DNA from: Candida dubliniensis CD36
Taxonomy: Eukaryota > Ascomycota > Pichiomycetes > Serinales > Debaryomycetaceae
DNA: 64,000 nt
NCBI RefSeq assembly: GCF_000026945.1
Contig: NC_012866.1
Span: forward strand, 868,001 to 932,000
Direction of reading: 5' to 3'
This document shows positions 59,298 to 64,000 of the stretch, in pieces. The position numbers and the translations under genes are program-made. The notes below the pieces were generated by a model, which worked only from the letters and a program-made list of their open reading frames with translations, had not been told where the DNA came from and did no database searches. Within the stretch, counting starts at the first letter, position 1; each line of letters starts with the position of its first letter.

Positions 59298-59828
59298 ATG
59301 AGCAACTATTCTGAAATACTCAAACCAAGAATAATCCCAATTTCATATTCCAAAACTGATGTTCCACCACCTCCTGGCTATTCAGAATCTGTGTTTTCCA
59401 CGACAACAAAATCGCAGACACTGTCAGGTAAAAAGGCAAAGCATGACGACGCAGAATTGAATGCTTTAAAGTCTAAGAAAATCTGGGAATTAGCAATTGG
59501 CCCGGCAAAATCGATACCAATGAACTTATTTATGAGTTATATGACAGGAAATTCCTTACAAGTGATCTCAGTAACTATGACATTAATGTTGTTATGGAAC
59601 CCTATAAAGGCAATCTTCAATGAAACCAATCCGACCTTTTCCAAATTGTCAACGAAAAACAATGGAAGTGAAATTATTTTAGCAAAACTTGTATTTATTA
59701 TATGTCAAGTGTTTAATATGTGTATTGGCGTTTACAAATTATACAAAATGGGTCTTATACCTCACCAGGAAGCTGATTGGTTAGCCTGGAAAGAACCCAA
59801 GAGATTTATAGATAGGTTATATTACTAA
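59298..59828 (+). CDS. EMC4: ER membrane protein complex subunit Emc4
   Basis: Emc4 is a subunit of the EMC insertase, which places membrane helices in the ER. The frame from the Met at 59298 gives 176 residues. The family core is KSKKIWELAIGPAKSIPMNLFMSYMTGNSLQVISVTMTLMLLWNPIKAIF (~58-110), and YKLYKMGLIPHQEADWLAWKEPKRF near the end holds the conserved DWL.W. Two to three membrane helices are visible. The usual N-terminal WA..L-type motif is not found in this frame. A similar segment lies just upstream in another frame (59228-59314), so the start may be wrong. The neighbour TAN1 is the same as in S. cerevisiae. Confidence 0.9.
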   Translation: MSNYSEILKPRIIPISYSKTDVPPPPGYSESVFSTTTKSQTLSGKKAKHDDAELNALKSKKIWELAIGPAKSIPMNLFMSYMTGNSLQVISVTMTLMLLWNPIKAIFNETNPTFSKLSTKNNGSEIILAKLVFIICQVFNMCIGVYKLYKMGLIPHQEADWLAWKEPKRFIDRLYY

Positions 59829-59898
59829 ATAAGTTTATATATTATACAGTATTGGTCAACACCCCCTCCCTTCAAAACCATTGGTGGTGATTGTTATC

Positions 59899-60705
59899 CT
59901 AATTTTTATCTTCATGATGTTTGTCAAATATTTGTTGCAAGTTGTACTTGCTATATTTCAAGAAATTGTTAGCTACTCCCATACCAATATTATTTTTATA
60001 GCATTCGACAATAATCAACTTGTCGTAATTTTTGAGATCCACTGAGTGTCCATGACTAGTACCCACACATTCAGCTATTGTTTTAATTATAACATCAGAC
60101 TTTAAAACATTGAAATTACGTCTCGAAACTTGAACAGCAAACTTAATTGGTTTCTGATCTTTCTCTTGATGGAAATGTCTTGCCAACACCTTTCGAGCCA
60201 ACTGCCGCACCTTCTCTAACGGATCATCACCCGTTGAACTGCATGAATCCATTATAGGGACTAGTTTTTGTGTGTACCTAGTCGTTTTCTGTCCTGACTC
60301 ATAACATTCTTTACATAGTTTTTCCACCAACACCTCTGGATCAATAGGCTTTTTCGTTTTTATAAACACCAAACACTCCAAATCTACATCAATAGGTTGA
60401 AGTAGTTCTGTTTTCGAGTTTTTGGACTCCTCAAGTTCTTGTAATTCCTGTTTGATTTTCTCTTCAATTGATAGTTCCTTTTTGTTATTTTGGGTTTCCT
60501 CCTTGTCATCTTCCACATTTTCCAAATCGAAATATTCAGGAATTTTCTCAGACAATAGATTAAGCAATTCCTGGCGACAATTTGCTTCCTTCCTACGAGC
60601 ACAACTTACGTAAATACCAGAAGTGTTAGGGTCCAACAATTTAGACACATTCTTGAACTTTTTTTTGGGAGGATTATTAGAATCAACAGCTTTTCTTTTA
60701 CCCAT
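59899..60705 (-). CDS. TAN1: THUMP-domain tRNA acetylation factor Tan1
   Basis: Tan1 works with Kre33 to make N4-acetylcytidine at position 12 of tRNA-Ser and tRNA-Leu. I use the Met at 60705 (MGKRKAVDSNNPPKKKFK), since the 23 codons above it are hydrophobic and start in a T-run. The N-terminus is basic. GIYVSCARRKEANCRQELLNLL begins the first domain (~28-130), and the THUMP domain (~140-260) contains RYTQKLVPIMDSC and KFAVQVSRRNFNVLKSDVIIKTIAECVG...HSVDLKNYDKLIIVECYKNNIGMGV. Length is 268 residues (S. cerevisiae 289). The gene is convergent with EMC4. Confidence 0.95.
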   Translation of the reverse strand: MGKRKAVDSNNPPKKKFKNVSKLLDPNTSGIYVSCARRKEANCRQELLNLLSEKIPEYFDLENVEDDKEETQNNKKELSIEEKIKQELQELEESKNSKTELLQPIDVDLECLVFIKTKKPIDPEVLVEKLCKECYESGQKTTRYTQKLVPIMDSCSSTGDDPLEKVRQLARKVLARHFHQEKDQKPIKFAVQVSRRNFNVLKSDVIIKTIAECVGTSHGHSVDLKNYDKLIIVECYKNNIGMGVANNFLKYSKYNLQQIFDKHHEDKN

Positions 60706-60957
60706 AGCTAAAATAATCAACTTGATGGTTGTGATGAGATCAGTAAACCAGTGAAAAAAAAAAAAAAAATCCATGTTTCAAATCAAAGTCCTTTTTTTTT
60801 GTTTACGCCCCAATGCGACTAAACTTAGGCATTAGTGTGGGCGACAACAACAACAAACAAACAACTGATAGAAACGATTTAGCATGGACCACTACTTTCA
60901 ACCAGCAAGATTCAGAAAACTACACTACACCCATAACATCTACATACCCGAATTGAT

Positions 60958-62616
60958 ATGCTGACCCTTCCTTTAGATTTGATTCTTTATATTTCAGATA
61001 TTGGGAATTTGAGTATCAAAGATGTTTTCCACCTCAGTCAAGTCAACAAATTATTCAGAGAAAAGTTGCTGCACCCATACTTCTGGCATATGGTGTACAA
61101 TCAAAAAATTGGCAGAATCTATGAACTATTCGGTATATCAGAGCCTATTCCTGAAAGCAACTATTATAAGCTCTGCAGAGAACATTACCGCATATTTAAT
61201 GTAATTGAGCAAGAGTTGAATGACTTTAATGAATCCAAAAACTATAAAATACGAGACTACATTACCAAGTATTCATTGAATTCAGTTTTTCTTCCGACTT
61301 TACTCTTTTTTTTACGTCGTGAAGATTTCGAAATCAAGTTAAATATTAGAAATAAATCCAGTGCTGTTGAATTTTCAAAAGGTGTATTTCTAGCCAATTT
61401 GGTTGCTGGTCAAAGTTTTAATATTGGTATAAAAATGCTATCTAAGTTCTTTGAAGAGCCATTGAATTCCAGGTCCTACGAATCATTTTGGTTTGCCATC
61501 AGCTTATTACAGAAAAAGAGTTTTAAAATAATTAAAGCTCGAAATATATTTCTTGAGGGAGCAGCAGAGATACTCAGAAAACTCACCACCGAGTATTATC
61601 CTTTGCCACTTGTTGACGATCATTATACTTTTAAAACTGTCGATGAATATTCTGACAAGGTTTCTCACTATATCCAGCTACTCTACCAATGTTATTGTGA
61701 CATTCGTTGTGAGGAAAGCAACTACTTGGAAGCCACCAATTTGTTGTCTATGTATAGTGGTCGTCACAAGGGTGACCAGCTTCTTGTGGCATCATCGTTG
61801 ATAAAAGTTGTTGATGAGCAATTGGATGCTCTAGATATTAGAATTACCAGTGGTGAAGAAAAACCCAAGCTTTTGTTGACCTCTATGGGTACAGCATTAA
61901 TTGGTGACTACTGTGTTCCATTTTTAACTGGACATCCAAGAGTTTTAAAGAAGGAAAAATTTCTTGACGTGTGCAGATCTATTTCGGAACCATTGGCAAA
62001 TAGAGCTTTGTTACCGATAACAAAGGTTGAAATACAGTCTATGATTTGTTATTACGGAACTGCACTTAAATTTTTAGATGGGCGAGACGTATTATCTCCT
62101 CCATGTCATCCAAGTACGTATTGTGACGACACTTTTACCTTTTTTGCCCAGTTTATATTACCATGTTTATTCAGAAAGGAAGTGAGCAATTTCAATATGC
62201 AAATATTACTACAAAATGTCAGAGAATTTCTTGACGATTCCAATCATATATATTATCCCATTTTTAGTAGATTGCCAATTTTAAGCGGATACCCGTTGCT
62301 CATTGAAATTGCTCCTCAGTACTTACAGTGCAACTACCTGCCAAACAACTTACAAGGCAAGATCGTTATCACAAATAGGTCTGATGTTGCTGCTATTGTT
62401 CTTGGGACTTGCAGCGACAGCCTGTTGTATCAGGTCTTGAATGCATATGGTGAGCTAGAGCAACTCCGTGACACTTCATTTACAGTAGTGGACAATGTTT
62501 CCACCGAAGAGGTTGAAACATTTATTGAATTGGTTGGCTTGGCAAATTTGCTATACGTACGAATTAAAGGTGTAAGTTTGAAAGAAGGTGAGGAACCTAG
62601 ATTTATAATAGAATAG
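60958..62616 (+). CDS. F-box-like protein, candidate Mdm30 counterpart
   Basis: The 552-residue protein opens with an F-box-like motif (LPLDLILYISDIGNLSIKDVFHLSQVNKLFREKLLHPYFW), the Skp1-binding element of SCF ubiquitin ligases. The rest is without a sure domain. The middle (~255-330) and the end (~480-545) remind me weakly of the transglutaminase-like and YccV-like parts of FBXO21-type F-box proteins. In S. cerevisiae the F-box gene MDM30 (YLR368W, mitofusin turnover) directly precedes SSQ1 (YLR369W); here the next gene on the same strand is an SSQ1-like Hsp70. This synteny suggests an Mdm30 counterpart. I leave the symbol empty because the sequence itself does not settle it. Confidence 0.8.
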   Translation: MLTLPLDLILYISDIGNLSIKDVFHLSQVNKLFREKLLHPYFWHMVYNQKIGRIYELFGISEPIPESNYYKLCREHYRIFNVIEQELNDFNESKNYKIRDYITKYSLNSVFLPTLLFFLRREDFEIKLNIRNKSSAVEFSKGVFLANLVAGQSFNIGIKMLSKFFEEPLNSRSYESFWFAISLLQKKSFKIIKARNIFLEGAAEILRKLTTEYYPLPLVDDHYTFKTVDEYSDKVSHYIQLLYQCYCDIRCEESNYLEATNLLSMYSGRHKGDQLLVASSLIKVVDEQLDALDIRITSGEEKPKLLLTSMGTALIGDYCVPFLTGHPRVLKKEKFLDVCRSISEPLANRALLPITKVEIQSMICYYGTALKFLDGRDVLSPPCHPSTYCDDTFTFFAQFILPCLFRKEVSNFNMQILLQNVREFLDDSNHIYYPIFSRLPILSGYPLLIEIAPQYLQCNYLPNNLQGKIVITNRSDVAAIVLGTCSDSLLYQVLNAYGELEQLRDTSFTVVDNVSTEEVETFIELVGLANLLYVRIKGVSLKEGEEPRFIIE

Positions 62617-62833
62617 AACAAATATAGTAGAGTGTATAGGATGTATGAACACTGTTTCCTGGCCATACGTTTGAAGTGTGTCGCATTGACTTAGTCATTC
62701 CACAACAACAACCGCTGCCAAAGCAACCGCAAGCGAAAGATTATAGAAAAAAAAAAAAAAAATTACAACGGACAAGAAAACCGAGTTGTGCCCGCAACTA
62801 CTGTTGATCTTGCAACCTTACAACAATTGAAGA

Positions 62834-64000
62834 ATGCTAAGACAAAATATCGCCCGTATAACATTCAGAAGGTACAAACACCATGTACTTGGAATTGATT
62901 TGGGAACAACCAATTCTGCTGTTGCAGTTATGGGATCAGACCAAGAGCCACATATAATTGAAAATGAAGAAGGCAAACGTACTACACCATCAGTTGTGGC
63001 ATTCAGCAAAGAGGGTGAAACATTAGTTGGTCTTCCTGCAAAGAGACAAGCTGTAGTAAATCCCGAAAACACTTTTTTTGCAACAAAGAGATTAATTGGG
63101 AGAAAGTTTGAGGATGCAGAAGTACAAAGGGATTTAAATAATGTCCCTTATAAGATAATCCCTAACAAACAAGGGGATGCAATGTTGTGCTCGCATAGTG
63201 GACAAACCATATCGCCATCTGAAATTGGAGGACTTATTTTACAAAAGTTACAGAAGGTTGCAGAGAATCAGTTGAAAGAAAAGATCAACAATGCTGTTGT
63301 CACTGTTCCAGCATATTTCAATGACTCTCAAAGACAGGCTACAAAGAATTCGGGGAAACTAGTAGGCTTGGATGTATTGCGAGTGATCAATGAGCCGACG
63401 GCTGCAGCATTAGCCTATGGTTGTGACAAGTCGAGGGAGGATGGGATAATTGCAGTATTTGATCTCGGTGGTGGGACATTTGATATATCTATTTTAGAAA
63501 TAGATGAAGGTGTGTTTGAAGTAAGGGCAACAAATGGTAATACCCATTTGGGAGGTGAAGATTTTGACATTGTTATAATGAACTATATCTTGGAAAATTT
63601 CAAAGCGGAAACAAGAATTGATTTATCTAGTGACAGGTTTGCTGTACAACGTATTAGAGAAGCTGCCGAAAAAGCAAAAATAGAGTTAGATCACTCGGAG
63701 GAAACACAAATCAATATACCATTTATATTTCAAGACAAGCACATCAAGCAGACTTTGACATCGGAAGAATTCACCAAGATGGTGATGCCCATTATAGAAA
63801 AGACCATTGATCCAGTCAAACGATGTGTGCGGGATGCTGAGCTAAAGTTCAAGGATATCGATGAAGTTTTGTTAGTTGGTGGTATGACAAGAATGCCCCA
63901 GATTAGGAAAATGGTTCAGGACTTGTTTGGCAAAAAACCAAGTACCGCAGTGAACCCTGACGAGGCAGTTGCGTTAGGTGCAGCAATTCAAGGTGCAGTA
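62834..64000 (+). CDS. SSQ1: Mitochondrial Hsp70, SSQ1-like, 5' part
   Basis: The first 389 codons are inside the window; the gene runs off the right edge. A short basic leader ([17 protein letters not shown]) fits a mitochondrial presequence, followed by the Hsp70 ATPase domain: [88 protein letters not shown]. The text is closer to DnaK and mitochondrial Hsp70 than to cytosolic Hsp70. [13 protein letters not shown] and the MDM30-like neighbour favour Ssq1, the Fe-S-cluster chaperone, over the general Ssc1. I see no in-frame CTG codon. Confidence 0.8.
   Translation, partial: MLRQNIARITFRRYKHHVLGIDLGTTNSAVAVMGSDQEPHIIENEEGKRTTPSVVAFSKEGETLVGLPAKRQAVVNPENTFFATKRLIGRKFEDAEVQRDLNNVPYKIIPNKQGDAMLCSHSGQTISPSEIGGLILQKLQKVAENQLKEKINNAVVTVPAYFNDSQRQATKNSGKLVGLDVLRVINEPTAAALAYGCDKSREDGIIAVFDLGGGTFDISILEIDEGVFEVRATNGNTHLGGEDFDIVIMNYILENFKAETRIDLSSDRFAVQRIREAAEKAKIELDHSEETQINIPFIFQDKHIKQTLTSEEFTKMVMPIIEKTIDPVKRCVRDAELKFKDIDEVLLVGGMTRMPQIRKMVQDLFGKKPSTAVNPDEAVALGAAIQGAV

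Noticed and set aside
60706..60774. Longer start for TAN1
   Set aside because: The extra 23 residues begin in a T-run and are hydrophobic; the basic N-terminus at 60705 fits the family.

Overview
The window is nuclear DNA of a yeast in the CTG clade, most likely Candida albicans or a very close relative such as C. dubliniensis. The signs are: very AT-rich intergenic DNA; compact, mostly intronless genes; long in-frame runs of Gln, Asn, Thr and Asp/Glu codons; no in-frame CTG codon that I could find in PRB1 or in the Hsp70 fragment; a tRNA-Leu(UAA) with a short intron; and an ortholog set and LTR types typical of Candida. The species call is an inference.

Layout. Positions 1-2.9 kb hold the 3' end of a leucine-rich-repeat protein and a gene-poor stretch with a solo LTR that matches Tca2 in size. 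From 2.9 to 13.9 kb, four minus-strand genes lie head to tail: ENP1 (ribosome biogenesis), PLC1 (phospholipase C), HIS7 (histidine synthesis) and a large low-complexity protein with a methyltransferase-like end. From 14.6 to 21.0 kb there is a full-length but broken Ty3/gypsy retrotransposon, with two diverged LTRs and a 5-bp target duplication. From 21 to 28 kb, an unrecognised Asn/Thr-rich gene, YAF9 and a nitronate-monooxygenase-type gene are mixed with two more solo LTRs; one of these is an inverted copy of the gypsy LTR. From 28 to 34 kb lie MRP7, RER1 and SLA2 on the plus strand. From 34 to 38.6 kb come a DUF4259 gene, a UPF0303/Ybr137w-like gene, PAA1, SAM35 and SAD1; the last two overlap tail to tail. 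From 39 to 46.7 kb come CAF40, NOC3, PRB1, RAD6 (three exons) and a GEP7-like gene. From 46.8 to 58.2 kb come another solo LTR, SSH4, OGG1, an acidic P1 ribosomal protein, MAM33, a B-type cyclin, tRNA-Leu and a WD40 histone chaperone. The window ends with VPS55, EMC4, TAN1, an F-box gene and the 5' part of an SSQ1-like mitochondrial Hsp70.

The genes are ordinary eukaryotic housekeeping units without operons. Several neighbour pairs also occur in Saccharomyces cerevisiae: ENP1/HIS7, RAD6/GEP7, EMC4/TAN1 and F-box(MDM30)/SSQ1. This supports the weaker calls. Promoter motifs match the yeast literature: PAC/RRPE-like sites at NOC3 and ENP1, and Tbf1- and Cbf1-type sites at the P1 gene.

I found no CRISPR array, operon or clearly new multi-gene system. 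The least explained items are the DUF4259 gene, the 22.2-kb Asn/Thr-rich gene, the methyltransferase-like protein, the G/C-run hairpin between PLC1 and HIS7, and the EMC4 start region.
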